This document shows, in pieces, positions 22,020-34,566 of a stretch of 64,000 nucleotides of DNA; positions within the stretch are counted from its first letter, which is position 1, and each line of letters starts with the position of its first letter. Source of the DNA: Monodelphis domestica (lineage: Eukaryota > Chordata > Mammalia > Didelphimorphia > Didelphidae). The DNA is taken from positions 194,730,334-194,794,333 of the forward strand of contig NC_077231.1 of the NCBI RefSeq assembly GCF_027887165.1, written 5' to 3'. A program made the translations under genes and the position numbers. The notes beneath the pieces are model-generated. The model was not told the DNA's origin. It was given only the letters and a program-made list of their open reading frames with translations, and did no database searches.

Positions 22020-22395
22020 GAAGTTATTTAGTGCCCTCTATGGGGCAGCTGGGTGGTTCAATGGATAGAGTCAGACCTGGAGGCAGGGAGACTCATCATT
22101 CTGAGTTCAAATGTGGCCTCATGTACTTACTGACTCTGTGCCTCTGGGCAAGTCATTTATCCTTATTTGCTTCCTGTTCCTCCTCTGTAAAATGATCTCA
22201 GGAAGGAAATGGCCATCCTCTCCAGTATCTGGGCCAAGAAAACCCCATCGAGGTCACAAAGAATCAGACTCTATTCAAAAGAACTGAACACCAGCATAGA
22301 TGCGTCATTGTGCTAAACTATAGTGATACAAAGGCAGATAACAGTCCTTGCTCTCAAGGAGTTCATGCTCTAAAAAGAGAAAATTATTTCGGCCA
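22020..22395 (-). repeat. L2-group 3' end, reverse, split by a MAR1-like SINE
   Basis: AAGTTATTTAGTGCCCTCTA on the left and CATTGTGCTAAACTATAGTGATACAAAGG...CTCAAGGAGTTCATGCTC on the right are two halves of one reverse L2 3' end. Confidence 0.7.
22042..22292 (+). mobile_element. MAR1-like SINE
   Basis: GGGGCAGCTGGGTGGTTCAATGG head, TCTGTAAAATGATCTCAGG core, ATCGAGGTCACAAAGAATCAGAC RTE-like tail. Inserted into an L2 3' end. Confidence 0.85.
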
Positions 22396-22499
22396 AAGTC
22401 ACTAGCACAGCCAAATAGCTTAATGCCATAAATGGATACTGTTTAATCAGTGGGAATAACATTAAGAAAGATAGATTATTAACTCCATAAAGACAATGG

Positions 22500-22680
22500 A
22501 GCCAATCTCATTGGAGGCTGCAATGGAAACTTCCCATTTATGTTGTCTTCCCCTAGTAAGATGTGAACCTCTAATTAGCAGGGACTGGTTTGCTTTTCTC
22601 TTTATGTCCTCAGGGTTTAGCACAGTGCTTTGTATTTACTGTCATAATAAATGTTTTTGCATCCTTTCATTCATTCTCCT
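22500..22680 (+). repeat. L2-group LINE 3' end
   Basis: CCCCTAGTAAGATGTGAACC, AGCAGGGACTGGTTTGC, GGTTTAGCACAGTGC and AATAAATGTTTTTGCATCC give the forward L2 3' end. Confidence 0.75.
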
Positions 22681-23250
22681 TCTACTCCATTTCTCCATTC
22701 TGCATTTTTATGACATGGCTAGCTCTCTCTTAGGTCTCTTTCTGCCTAGCTGACTACTTCTAAGTCTCCTTCTCTGAATCTTCATCCATGTCATGACCTG
22801 TAACTGTGGGTGTACCCTGATAAAGATAGAAAAAGCTCCCGTCCCTAACTGAGTAGTAAGCTTTACCTTCAGGAGGAAGTAGGTGGCCCCAGGAATTCAA
22901 AATGTTATTTTAAGCTAAAAATGCTTCCTGATTCTAACTTCATGTGGTAGGTCTTACTGCTAAACAAGTCATAAATAATTTAAGGGATTTAAAACAGCTG
23001 CCTTCCCCTTCCCTTTTAAAATCTCTTTCGTTTGCTGGTATTTTGTATCTAGCTTTTCTCTACAAGCTCAAAACTATCATCATTGATAACAATTGTCCTC
23101 TTTGTAACACATAATGCTTTTTACATGCACAACTCATTCTTGGGGGAGAAAAGTATGAGTCTAAAGTGCACTCTCAGTCCCTTTCTCCTGCAATCACAGA
23201 ATTAAAGAATCACTTGTTCCTCAGCCAATTGCTTCTTGAGAAGAATTAAT
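22681..23250. other. No recognised feature (about 570 bp)
   Basis: AT-rich, without clear frames or repeat boxes. Confidence 0.4.
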
Positions 23251-24162
<912 letters not shown>

Positions 24163-24179
24163 TTATAATAGATTTTAAA

Positions 24180-24925
24180 TAATCTACCTGTCTTATCTCT
24201 CCCTGTTTTAATCCATCCTCCAAATGGCTACCAAACTTTTTTTTTGTGATATTTTTGATTTTCCTTTAGGGCAGTGCTGACCTGTAGGACTGACTCTACA
24301 TTAAATAACCTTCAGTTACTTTCTTTTTCTTCTGGAATCAAATAAAAATCCCTCCATTTGCCATTTAAAACCTCACAGCCTGATCTCTTTCTATTTTACC
24401 ATTCTCCTTAAACATATTACTCTTTTTCACATACACTACCATCTGCTATATCAACCTACTTGCTGTTTTCTTTTGAAAAAAATTAATTTTTATTCAACCT
24501 TGCCCTCCCTTCCCCACACCCAAGAAGGGGTCATGTGGCAAAATGTATAGCTTATATCTTTCGTATTTCCACTTCTCAGTTCATTCTCTGGAGGTGAACA
24601 TTCCCAAACTATTCTTTAAATGTTAAATCAATAGCTGTATATAATATTCTCTTGGTTTTACTCATTTCACTCTTCATTATCTTATGTATTTCCTCCCAAA
24701 TTTTTAATGAATTAATCAACTCATTGTTTCTTATGGTGCTTTACTTGCTGTTTTTGATATGACTTTCTATCTTCTATCTCCATGACTTTGTACCAGCTGT
24801 CCTTTAAAGCCTCTTCTATCCTCTTAGAATCTCTGGCTTCCTTCATGACTCAAATCCAGTGCCACCTTCTACATGAAGTCATCCCTGGTACTCACAGGTG
24901 CTTCTCTTTAAAGTTTTGATGTAAC
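24180..24925 (+). repeat. L2-group LINE, interrupted by an L1 3' fragment
   Basis: Forward L2 coding part (CCTCCAAATGGCTACCAAAC, AACCTCACAGCCTGATCTC) stops at 24457 and resumes after 24742 (CTTTGTACCAGCTGTCC, TTCTACATGAAGTCATCCC). Confidence 0.7.
24470..24742 (-). mobile_element. L1 3' end inserted in L2, with perfect target duplication
   Basis: Reverse L1 3' UTR (TATATCTTTCGTATTTCC, TTCATTCTCTGGAGGTGAAC, ATTCTCTTGGTTTTACTC). Both sides carry ACTTGCTGTTTT (24458-24469 and 24743-24754), a perfect 12-bp duplication. A 5'-truncated insertion of about 270 bp. Confidence 0.85.
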
Positions 24926-25400
24926 TACTTTGTATATAACAAGTGTGTTCTGGCCTTTGCTTCCACAGCCAGGTGGCACCTCTTCCATTTGATTTTCAGT
25001 ATACAGTGTGGCTTTTGGGGTGCCTCTTATATTTTGCTATCAATTTTAAACTGTGTTCTCCTCAATAGTAAATACTAATGACCAGTTCCCCAGTTCCATT
25101 TAACCACTTAATGTCAATTAGACTTCACAAAAGGACATTTACTTCAAATATTTAGCAATAACAAAAGAAAAAAAAAACATTTTCCCCTAACACCTTCAGG
25201 GTACAATCTCCCTCTGACACCTTAATCTCTAGGGAGAATGAGCTTACTGTTGGCACAGTTTCTATATAACATTAGTCTCACTAAGTTAATATCCAGATGT
25301 GGCATGACTCATAGAGAACTCCTCATCTATGCTGCTGATGGCCTTAGTGCCAAAGGTCAATTTCCTTGGGGTATCAATAATCAGATGGTAGGACATAGAT
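24926..25400. other. No recognised feature (about 475 bp)
   Basis: Mixed composition with a short A-run at about 25167. No clear repeat; an old LTR fragment is possible but unsupported. Confidence 0.35.
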
Positions 25401-26034
25401 CTCCTGAACTTTCTTTCTTTTTTTTTTTGAAAATTTTAGTTAGTCAATTTAGAACATTTTTCTTAGTTACAAGAATCATATTCTTTCCCTCTCCTACCCC
25501 TACCCCTTCCCATAGCTGACACACAATTCCACTGGGTATCACATGTGTCCTTGATCAAAACCGATTTCCATGTTGTTGATGTTTGCACTAGGGTGATCAT
25601 TTAGAGTCTACATCCCCAGCCATATCCCCTCAACCCATGTAATCAAGCAGTTGTTTTTCTTTTGTGTTTCTACTCCCACAGTTTTTCCTTTGAATATGGA
25701 TAGTGTTTTTTCTCATAGATCCCTCTGAATTGTTCTGGGTCACTGCACTGCTACTAATGGAAAAGTCCATTACATTCAATTGTACCACAGTGTATCAGTC
25801 TCTGTATATAATGTTCTCCTGGTTCTATTTCGTTTACTCTGCATTAATTCCTGGAGGTTGTTCCAGTTCACATGGAATTTCTCCAGTTCATTATTCCTTT
25901 GGGTAAAATAGTATTCTATCACCAACATTTACCACAATTTGTTCATCCATTCCCCAATTGGAGGGCATCCCATCATTTTCCAATTTTTTGCCACCACAAA
26001 GATCACAGCTATGAATATTCTTACACAAGTCTTT

Positions 26035-27960
26035 TTCCTTATTATCTCTTTGGGGAACAAACCCAGCAGTGCTATGGCTGGATCAAATGGCAGACAGTCT
26101 TTTAGCACTCTTTGGCACTAAAATTACCCTCCAGAATGGTTGGATCATTTCACAACTCCACCAGCAATGCATTAATGTCCCAATTTTGCCACACCCCTTC
26201 CGACATTTGTTATTTTCTTTTGTTGTCATGTTAGCCAATCTGCTAGGTATGAAGTATGAGGTGGTATCTCAGAGTTGTTTTGATTTGCATTTCTCTGATT
26301 ATAAGAGATTTAGAGCACTTTTTCATGTGCTTATTAAAAAATTTTGATTTCTTTATTGGAAAATTGCATATTCATGTCCCTTGTCCATTTATCAATTGGG
26401 GAATGGACTGGTTTTTTGTACAATTGATTTAGCTCTTTATAAATTTGAATAATTAGACCTTTGTCAGAGGTTTTATGTGAAGATTTCTTTCTAATTTGTT
26501 GCTTCCCTTCTAATTTTGGTTGCAATTTTTTTGTTTATACAAAACTTTTTTAAATTAATGTAATCAAAATTATTTTTTTTACAGTTTGTAATTTTTCTAA
26601 CTCTTTCTTAGTCTTAAAATCTTTGCTTTTCCAAAGATCTGGTGGGTATACTATTCACCTAATTTACTTATAGTTTCCTTCTTAATATTCAAATCATTCA
26701 CCCATTATGAGTTTATTTTCGCATAGGTTGTGAGATGTTGATCCAAATCCAATCTCTCCCATACTGTCTTCCAATTGTCCCAGCAGTTTTTATCAAATAG
26801 TGGATTTTTGTCCCCAAAGTTGGCATTTTTGGGTTTATTATAGACTATCTTGCTGAGGTCACTTACCCCAAGTCTATTCAGCTGATCTTCCTTTCTGTCT
26901 CTTAGCCAGTACCATATTGTTTTGATGACCACTGCTTTATAGTATATTTTGAAGTGTGGTACTGCGAGATCACCTTCCTTCACATTTTTTTCATTATTTC
27001 CCTGGATATCCTTGATCTTTTGTTCTTCCAAATGAATTTTGTTATCTGTGAAAAAGTTTTTTGGTAGTTTGATGGGTATGGCACTAAATAAATAAATGTT
27101 TGGGTAGGATTATCCTTTTTATTATGTTAGCTTGTCCTACCCATGAGCAATCAATATTTTCCCAATTATTTAGAACTAGTTTTAATTGTGTGGAAAGTGT
27201 TTTGTAGTTGTGTTCATATAGTTCCTGTGTTTGTCTTGGCAGATAGATTAACCCTAACCCTTACTAATTGTGATTTTTATTGCATTGTGATCTGAAAAGG
27301 TTGCATTTATTATTTCTGCTCTTTTGCACTTGTTTGCAAGCAATGTTTTTATGCCCTAATACATGGTCAATCTTTGTGAATGTACCATGTGCTGCTGAAA
27401 AGAAGATGTATTCCTTTTTGTCCCTTTTTATTTTTCTCCACATATCTACTAATTCTAAATTTTCTAAGATGTCATTCATATCTCTTACCTCTTTCTTATT
27501 TATTTTTTGGTTTGACTTATCTAGATCTGATAGAAGAAGGTATGGGTCTCCCATTAGTATAGTTTTTCTATCTATTTCATTCTTGAGCTCCACTAGTTTC
27601 TCCTTTAGAAATTTGGATGCTATGCCATTTGGCATAGTTGACATGTTGAGTACTGATATTTCCTCATTGTCTATACTGCCTTTTATCAGAATGTAATTAC
27701 TTTCCCTATCTCTTATTCCCTTTTTACTTTGGCTTTGTCAGATATCATGATTGGGACTCTTGCCTTCTTTTTCTCAGTTGATGCTCAATAGATTTTGCTC
27801 CATCCACTTGCCTTTACCCTGTGTGTGTTTACCTTCCTCATGTGTGTTTCTTGTAGACCACATATGGCAGGATTTTTGGATTCTAATCCACTCTGCTATT
27901 TGCTTGCATTTTATGGGTGAGTTAATTCCATTTACATTCAGTTATGATTACCAGCTGTGT
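26035..27960 (-). pseudogene. L1 copy B ORF2 remnants, reverse-transcriptase core deleted
   Basis: The endonuclease part (27264-27644) keeps MGDPYLLLSDLDKSNQ (GDxN region degraded), THGTF-like AHGTFTKIDHVLG and SQCN where SDHN is expected. The C-terminal part keeps [20 protein letters not shown] (26705-27031) and ELNQLYKKPVHSPIDKW (26334-26525). The segment matching positions about 2330-3912 of copy A, which includes the polymerase active site, is absent; the junction is at 27250-27260. The start codon is also lost (ATT at the ATG site). Confidence 0.85.
27250..27260. other. Telomere-like AACCCTAACCC at an L1 deletion junction
   Basis: Copy B reads AGATAGATT, then AACCCTA, then ACCCTTACTAATT. 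The first part matches copy A near 2327 and the last matches copy A near 3912. The seven bases AACCCTA come from neither side and make one vertebrate telomere unit next to a native ACCC. Confidence 0.7.
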
Positions 27961-28406
27961 ATTTCCCAAAATTTTGATTTCCATTCCTAGTCCTTCCCTT
28001 TCTTCTTTCACTATTTCCTTCTACACCAGTGTTTTGTTTTTAATCAGTACCCCTAATTACCACCTTTATTTTACTTCCCCCCTTCTTATTCCTCTCTTAT
28101 TTTTCTTTAGGGTCTTTTTAATCTACCCCCTACATTCTCCCTCCCTTGTATTGCTTCCCTCCCCACCATTCCATCTGTTAACCTTCTACTTCTCTATAGG
28201 GTGCAAATCAATTCTCTGCCCCAATGGATCTGATTGTTCTTCCCTCTTTGAGCCAATTTCAATGCATGTAAAAATTAAGTATTTCCTGTGTCCAACCTCT
28301 TTACCCTTCCAGTGTACTGGTGTTTTCCCCTCGGTCCTGCCATGTGTTTCTTTATGACATATAAATTTACCCTATTTTGTTTATTTTCCCATTTCTCTTA
28401 GTATTG

Positions 28407-29084
28407 TGTAAGAGGGAAATACCAAAAGGAATGGAAAAGATTGGATTTGAAAAACTATCTCAGGAGAAGACGAGATGAACCCCAGCTGCCATTGGGGGAT
28501 GGGATGGAACATCCCAACCAAGCTAAAATGAGGAGCATTTTGGAAACTAGAGTTTCTTTTCTCCTTGGTTTGAAGAGAGAGGGAACTAATACCTTACCGT
28601 GAAGACGACATATATCCCTTAATCCTTTTGCCTGAGAAACAGAAGATCATGTCCATTCATCAGTGACATTATTAGGATAGAGACTTTTCACTTAGGGGAA
28701 AACAAGAGCCTATCCTAAAGAAGACTCCCTGATTCAAACCCCTAAATTATCTGTAGAGGGGAAATGGTTAGGGACTTCCTTTTTTCCTCTACCCTCATTA
28801 TACCTCAACCCTTTTACTCAAATAAATGGATATTTAGGATTTTTACTAAAGCTTCAATCATCTTCAGGACATCGGGGGGAAGAATTACAAATTACATCAA
28901 CTGAAAAGGAAGAGACTGAAGGGGATTTTCACTTACTCTCTGGATCTAGTCAGACTTTACTCCATAGTCCAACAGCTCTGCCTGGGGAAGGGGAGGAAGA
29001 AGTGATGCTACCTTGTATCTGTTCCCACTTTTCCCAAGTATCTGGTAACACATTGGTTCCCTAGTAATTCCCCCCACTAATACA
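28407..29084 (+). mobile_element. Solo LTR of an endogenous retrovirus inside L1 copy B, fossil
   Basis: A 678-bp block absent from L1 copy A at the same place. It begins TGTAAGAGGGAAAT and ends CCACTAATACA. The flanks ATTG (28403-28406) and ATTT (29085-29088) suggest a 4-bp duplication with one mismatch. An AATAAA lies at 28821-28826. TG...CA ends and a 4-bp duplication fit an ERV1-like family. It must be younger than the L1 copy it sits in. Confidence 0.8.
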
Positions 29085-29114
29085 ATTTGAAACTCTTTTT
29101 TTTACCTCTAGTTT

Positions 29115-29160
29115 TATATATGTATATATTTATGCATATATATGCATATATATATATATC
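29115..29160. repeat. TA/TGCA microsatellite in the L1 spacer
   Basis: TATATATGTATATATTTATGC and related units, at the place equivalent to the TA repeat of copy A (about 5073-5125). Confidence 0.85.
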
Positions 29161-29339
29161 TTGGCATTTCATCCTATACAGTTTGTCACTGTTCCCTCTA
29201 AGTATAATTCTTCTAGCTACCCAGGTGATATTAACAATTTTTAAAAGTTACTGAAATCTTGTTTTCTTGTAGGGATACAAATGATTTTAACTTATTGGGT
29301 CCCTTAAGAATGTTTTTGTTTTTGATTTTTCCCCCTTTC

Positions 29340-30351
29340 TTAATTACCTTTTGGTGATTCTCTTGAGTTCTGTGTTTTGGGCATCAAATTTTCTGTTCAA
29401 GTCTGGTTGGTCTTTCCTTTATGAATGCTTGGATTTTATTAAATGACCATACTTTCCTCTGCAAGAATCTAGTCAGTTTTGCTGAGTAGTTGATTCTTGG
29501 TTGGAGACCTATTTCCCTTGCTTTCCAGAATATCATATTCCATGCCTTTTGGTCCTTCAGTGTAGATGCAGCCAAATCCTGTGTTATCCTAACTGTGGTT
29601 CCATTGTATCTGAATGACTTCTTCTTATCAACTTGTAATATTTTTTCCTTGGTCTGGTAGTTCTTGAATTTGGCTATTACATTCCTGGGTGTTGTCAATT
29701 GAGGATTAAGTACAGGAGGTGATCTGTGGATACTTTCAATGTCCACTTTTCCCTCTTGCTCTAGAATTTTGGAGCAGTTTTCTTGGATAAATTCCTGTAG
29801 GATGATGTCAAGGCTTTTTCTTTTATCATGCTCTTCTAGTAGTCCAATGATACTTAAGTTGTCTTTCCTCAACTGGTTTTCTAGATCTTCCATTTTGTGG
29901 ATGATTTATTTCATATTTTCCTCAATTTTTTCATTCTTTTGATTTTGTTGTATAGCTTCCTGCTGCCTTGTGAAGTCATTTGCTTCTAGTTGTTGGATTC
30001 TAGTTTTTAAATACTAAATTTCATCCCTGGCTTTTTGGTCATCCTCCTCCTGATCTTTCATCTCCTTTGCCTCATTTTCGATCTGGTTAATTTTGGTTTT
30101 CAAGACACTGTTTTCTGTTTCCAGATGATTTATTTTGCTTTTTAAGTTCTTTTCCCAGTTGTCTTCAGTCTCTCTTAATTGTTTTTTGAATTTTATTTCG
30201 AGTTCTTCCAAAGCCTGTGTCCAATTCACTGGAGTTTCTGTGTTTTTGCTTGGTGTTCCTTGATCCTCCTCTGTTCCATTTGCTCTTTGTTCATTGCCTA
30301 GATAGAAGCTGTCAATTGTTATTTATTTTTTCTTTCTCTGTTGTTTCTCAT
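29340..30351 (-). pseudogene. L1 copy B ORF1, broken
   Basis: Start ATG at 30351 (MRNNRERKN), then an early stop. The coiled-coil part is NWTQALEELEIKFKKQLRE and SVLKTKINQIENEAKEMKD (30014-30229). The RRM-like and C-terminal parts are DNLSIIGLLEEHDKRKSLDI and DLAASTLKDQKAWNMIFWKA (29384-29893). Frames are interrupted between the pieces. It shows the ancestral ORF1 start that copy A lost. Confidence 0.85.
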
Positions 30352-31177
30352 ATTTTCCCCATCTTTCCACTTTGTAGTTGCCTGTAGTCTTGCCCCTCTC
30401 ATTATGTGCTGGTTCTGTGGGTTTGGGCTATTCTGTCCTGAAGGGGCTTCTTCTCTGTTCTGCTGATGGATCAGGTTAGTCAGATCTTCCCCAGCTGACA
30501 ACAGAAGCTGAAAAGAAGCTGGACTTCTTGCCTTATTATCAAGGTTGTTGCCTGTAATTTGTTGTAGTCTTTGCCCTATAAACTTAGTCAGAAATGCTCT
30601 CAGATCAGTCTGTGGGGGATAGGTGTTGGAGCTTGAGCTTCCCTTCCCTCTGAAGGCTTCTTATCTCCCCTATTGATTAGATTGAGCTGGGGTGGAGTTG
30701 ATCTGCAAAGCTGGCTTTGCCTTGAGGCCAAAACCTCATGAAAGGGGTGGGCAAGATAGAGTATTTTGGCTTTGACTATGCTGCCTGCTCTGTGCTTCTC
30801 CTCCAGCTGCCTCTAAGCTGCCTTTGTTCAACACCCTGAGCCTGGAACAGATGTGCCAGCAAGGTACTCCCTCTAGACTAGTGCCCTTGCCCACACAGAG
30901 ATTCCAGCCACCACTGGAGGCTCAGCACTGGAGGTGGGGCAGGGCTCCTGGGACCTTCCTTCTACCTTCCCCTTAAACCCATATGTTCTAGAATTAAGGC
31001 TTTTGGGGGTGGGTGGGCTTACCTTTTAAGTTGAATCCAACAAGAGGGTTCCCTAGCTTTGTCCTATTGTTAGATTTGGTTTTCAGTCCCTTCAAAGCAT
31101 TGCTTTTGATTTGGTGAGGAAGAGTTTGCCAAGATCTGAAATGTTGCTGTCTTTAAACCACAATCTTGACCAAAATC
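30352..31177 (-). promoter_or_regulatory. L1 copy B 5' UTR
   Basis: GC-richer region between the ORF1 start and the 5' end. It aligns with parts of the copy A 5' UTR (GGGACCTTCCTTCTACCTTCC; TTTTGGGGGTGGGTGGGCTTACC) but is about 300 bp shorter, so the two differ in the number of repeated segments. Confidence 0.6.
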
Positions 31178-31191
31178 CTCCTTGAACTTTC

Positions 31192-31726
31192 AAAATTCAA
31201 GGGGTTAAAGTTTCCTATCCCTTTGCCTAAAATAGAAAAAAAAAAACCCAAGGCAGGCAAAAAAATCCAGGGCTATATTCATTGACCTCATGTGCATCTG
31301 GAGGGCAAAGGACTTAAAGACTCTTTTTAAAAGCATTATTTCTCATTGGATACCATTAGCAAAAGAGTGCAAGAAATTCACCAAGAGTACAGGCCAAGAG
31401 AAGATGGTGGAGGCTCAGGTTTTAAGTTCTTTCATTTTTTTTCATGCCTCTATAGACAATCAAAGTGCCTCCCTATCACCATATGCTTAGCAGATGAAAA
31501 CTACTCCACTCCATTTTGCCTCTGATACCTTAACTAAATTATGGACTGATTCTCAATCAATCAAAAGATTTTTGAAAAGTCTTTGAACCAGAATGATATT
31601 AATGACATTACCCATGCAAGAATCATGTTAGGCATAAGTTGAGGTAAAGTATTCATGCTCCAGAGATCAACTCTAAAGTATCAAGGAAGTTGAAAGGATA
31701 GAGAACCCCAGAATTTCAATCCTGTT
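31192..31726. other. No recognised feature (about 535 bp)
   Basis: A 66-codon plus frame (31290-31490) is open but has no convincing motif. No repeat boxes are clear. Confidence 0.35.
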
Positions 31727-33300
31727 CAATTAAATAAATTATTAAGCATACACTATGTGCCAGGCTTTGTCTTTAGTTTTGAGGATGCAAAAAAAGGCGA
31801 AAGGTCTCTGTCCTCAAGAAGCTTATAATCTAATTGAGGAAACAATAAGCAAATATATACAAAGCAAGCTACATACAGAATAAATAGAAAATAATTTAAA
31901 AAAATGGAATCTCTGTAATTAAGTGAGGTTAGGGAAGGTTTCCTATAGAACATGGAATTTTAGTTGGAACTCAAAGGAAGCCAGGGAGGTTAATAGTCAG
32001 AGCAGAGAAGGGGGAGCATTCCAGATACAGGGAGGCAGTAAGAGAGCATGCTAGGAGCTAAGAAAAGGATCCTCTTATTTGGGGAACAGCCACAAGATCA
32101 GCATCATTGGTTTGAAAAGAGCTTGTCTGGGAATAAGGTGCAAGAAGACTGGAAAGGTAGGTGGGGGTTTGACTATATATAAAGGATTTTGAATGACTGA
32201 GATAATTTTATATTGGTTCTTGGAGCCAATAGGAAGCCATTGGAGTAAAGTAGAGTAAAGTAGTGACATAGTTGGCCCTGAACTTTAGGAAAATGACTTT
32301 AGTGACTGAATAGAGGATGAATCGGAGTGGGAAGTGACTTGAGGCAGGCATACACCACCAGAAGATTATTGCAAAATCCAGGTATGAGTTGTTCAGGGCT
32401 TGTACTAGAGTGATGACTGGGACAGAGAAGAAAAGTGGGACATATTAGAGAAATGCTGTTAAGGTAAAATTAATAGACCTTGGCGACAATGTGGTTAAAG
32501 GGAGTGAGAGATAGTGAGAAATCTAAGATGACTCCATAGTTGGGAGCCAGATGTATGGGAGAATGCCCTTTATAGTAACAGGGAAGGAAGAAGTATTCTG
32601 TTTTGAACATATTGAATTTCAGATATCTACTAGACATCCACTTAAGATGTTTGAAAGCAGATAGAGATGTGAGACAAGAGGTCAAGGGAAAGATTAAGGC
32701 AGGAAAGGTAAATGTTTGGATCATTAGCATTTTGATAATCCATAGAGGGTGATGAGATCATCAAACCAGGTAGTAGAGAGGAAAATGAGAAGATACAGGA
32801 TAGAATCCTGAGGGATACCTATGGTTAGAAGGAATGATTTGGAGTAGAATCCAGAAAAACAGACAAAGAGGGAGTATAGGATATATAAGAGGAAAAGCAA
32901 GAGAGAGTGATGTTCTGAAAACCTTGAGAGAAAAGAGTATCAGGGAGGAGAAAATGATTAAAAGTGTCAATGACTGCATGCAATGCAATGAGGACTGAGA
33001 AAAGTTCCAAAGGATATGGCAGTTAGGAAATCACCAGTAACTTTGAAGAGAGTGGTTTTGGTGGAATAATACACTCAGAAGCTAGATTCTAAGGGGTTAA
33101 GAAGAAAGTAAGAGGAGAAAAAGTTGAGACACCATTTGTATGTTCTTCTTGAGGAATTTAGCTACAAAAGGCAGAAGAGAAATAGGACTATAGTTACCAA
33201 GGATGGAAGAAATGAATGTTTGTTTGTTTTCAGAATAAGGGAGATGGACATATTTGTGGAAATTAGTTAAATAAACCTCCTAAGGAGAAAACTGCTAGGC
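31727..33300 (-). repeat. Long L2-group LINE fragment (reverse transcriptase to 3' end)
   Basis: Left end is the reverse L2 3' end (TTATTAAGCATACACTATGTGCCAGGC). The minus-strand translations show degraded reverse-transcriptase motifs in order: SLSCFSSYI, then SRYLKFNMFKTEYFFLP, then NYGVILDFSLSLTPF, matching the remembered L2/CR1 pattern WMS...LKLNMSKTE...LGVILDSSLSLTPH. About 1.57 kb in one piece, the longest old LINE here. All frames are interrupted. Confidence 0.85.
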
Positions 33301-33304
33301 TCAA

Positions 33305-33396
33305 ATTATATATATATATATATATATGTATACATATATATATATATATATTATAAATATAATATATATTAATATATTAAATAAATATATATATAT
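33305..33396. repeat. (TA)n and AT-rich tract
   Basis: TA repeats with interspersed GTATACATA and ATTAAATAAA. Confidence 0.95.
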
Positions 33397-33399
33397 TAC

Positions 33400-34358
33400 A
33401 ATTATGGGGTGTATGGGGTGTTCAGGGAGGGGTAGTATCTCTGGTATGGAGGGCTTGTCATGCCCTCCTAGGGCAGCTCTCCAGCCTCTAACCCCCACCT
33501 GACACCCAGCTCTCACTTGTGGCTCCTAGTAGCTGCTAGCATGCGGCAGCAGCCACACCCCAGGGCACAGCTTCGACAAGACATCTAAACCTTGTGAGGG
33601 TAGTGTGTCGACACATTTCATTAAGAAAAAACCTCTGAATAAGTTATCACCCTTTTAGGTTTAAGTAGTTTACAAGTTGCCTCACCTTTATAGGAACTTA
33701 GTATCCCATTGTATCAATTCTAAAACAGTCATGACTCAAAGAACTTCCTGTCCCTTCCATAAGCATGGGTCAAAGTACTTTTCATTGTTCTCAAGGAGCT
33801 CTCTGTCCTAAAGCAGTCCTAAGTAGGGTGGAGTAGGAATATTCCCAAGGCAAGGAGCCCCCACACTCAAGTAGATTTCTCACCATCTGCTAGGGAATTT
33901 TTTTAAGTAGAAGATTCCCCAATGGAGGAAACCCCTAACATTCATAAGTCTGAGAAATTTTGAGGTTTACAGTAGCCATTGGGTCATCGACCCCTGGTGA
34001 ACCAGGGCTTTGCTCAACCAGCATGTGAAGACTGCTTTGGCTGAACAGATGGAAGAAACCAATAAAAAGGTTCAACGGCTGAGAGGGCGACGCAGCAAAG
34101 CACTGTGGAGTGCTTAGGGTGTGTTGGAGCACAAAAGACAACACGGCCATCCAATGCAGCTGAGGAAGTCTCCAGGTGTAATGACTTTTCTTGCCACTGG
34201 ACCCAGGCTTCCATTGGCGAGAGAGTGGGACTCTCTCTGTGCCATCGACTTTTCCACTTAATCTCCTTCATGCACAAGTGTCTTTGTGCACACTCATCTA
34301 CATCACAGATGAAACCGCACAAAGACAATCATCATCCTTAGTTACTGAGAGACTACTA
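33400..34358. other. Unclassified block between two AT-rich tracts
   Basis: About 960 bp, clearly richer in GC and CpG than both flanks (for example AGCATGCGGCAGCAGCCACACC, CAGCTTCGACAAGACATC, GGCGACGCAGCAAAGC). One plus-strand frame at about 34017-34113 is open and protein-like (HVKTALAEQMEETNKKVQRL then RGRRSKALWSA) before a TAG. I do not recognise it. It could be the 5' part of an unfamiliar retroelement or a degraded retrocopy; no terminal repeats or duplications were found. Confidence 0.4.
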
Positions 34359-34511
34359 CTATATTACAATTATATTAAAATATTTTATTTAAATATTAAA
34401 ATATATAAATATTATATATAACATTTATTTTAATACTTAAATATTAATTTTATTTATATATAAATATAAAAATATTAAATTAATTAAATATTAAAAATTA
34501 TATATATATAT
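34359..34511. repeat. AT-rich low-complexity tract
   Basis: ATTAAAATATATAAATATTATATA-type sequence, almost no G or C. Confidence 0.95.
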
Positions 34512-34566
34512 GGCTTAGCACAATGCCTGGCACTTAGAAGGTGATCTCTAAATGTTTATTTCACCC
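34512..34566 (+). repeat. L2-group 3' tip
   Basis: GGCTTAGCACAATGCCTGGCAC...AAATGTTTATT is the last 50 bp of an L2 3' end, directly followed by an LTR insertion. Confidence 0.7.

Larger units (their letters stand above)
25414..31177 (-). mobile_element. L1 LINE copy B, near full length, with target duplication
   Basis: Complete from A-tail (T-run 25414-25428) to 5' end (about 31177). Flanks CTCCTGAACTTTC (25401-25413) and CTCCTTGAACTTTC (31178-31191) form a 13-14-bp duplication with one indel. Parts on the minus strand: 5' UTR about 30352-31177, ORF1 29340-30351, spacer with a solo LTR, ORF2 remnants to about 26035, 3' UTR 25429-26034. Compared with copy A it lacks about 1.6 kb of ORF2 at 27250. 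It is diverged and dead. Confidence 0.93.

Noticed and set aside
21758-22195. 145-codon plus-strand frame
   Set aside because: It runs into the MAR1-like SINE and an L2 piece, so the frame is a chance composite.
31290-31490. Faint likeness to a retroviral integrase N-terminal region
   Set aside because: The zinc-binding residues are not recognisable and the similarity is too weak to call.
32470-33010. Minus-strand frames of 60-86 codons as genes
   Set aside because: They are pieces of the L2 reverse transcriptase.
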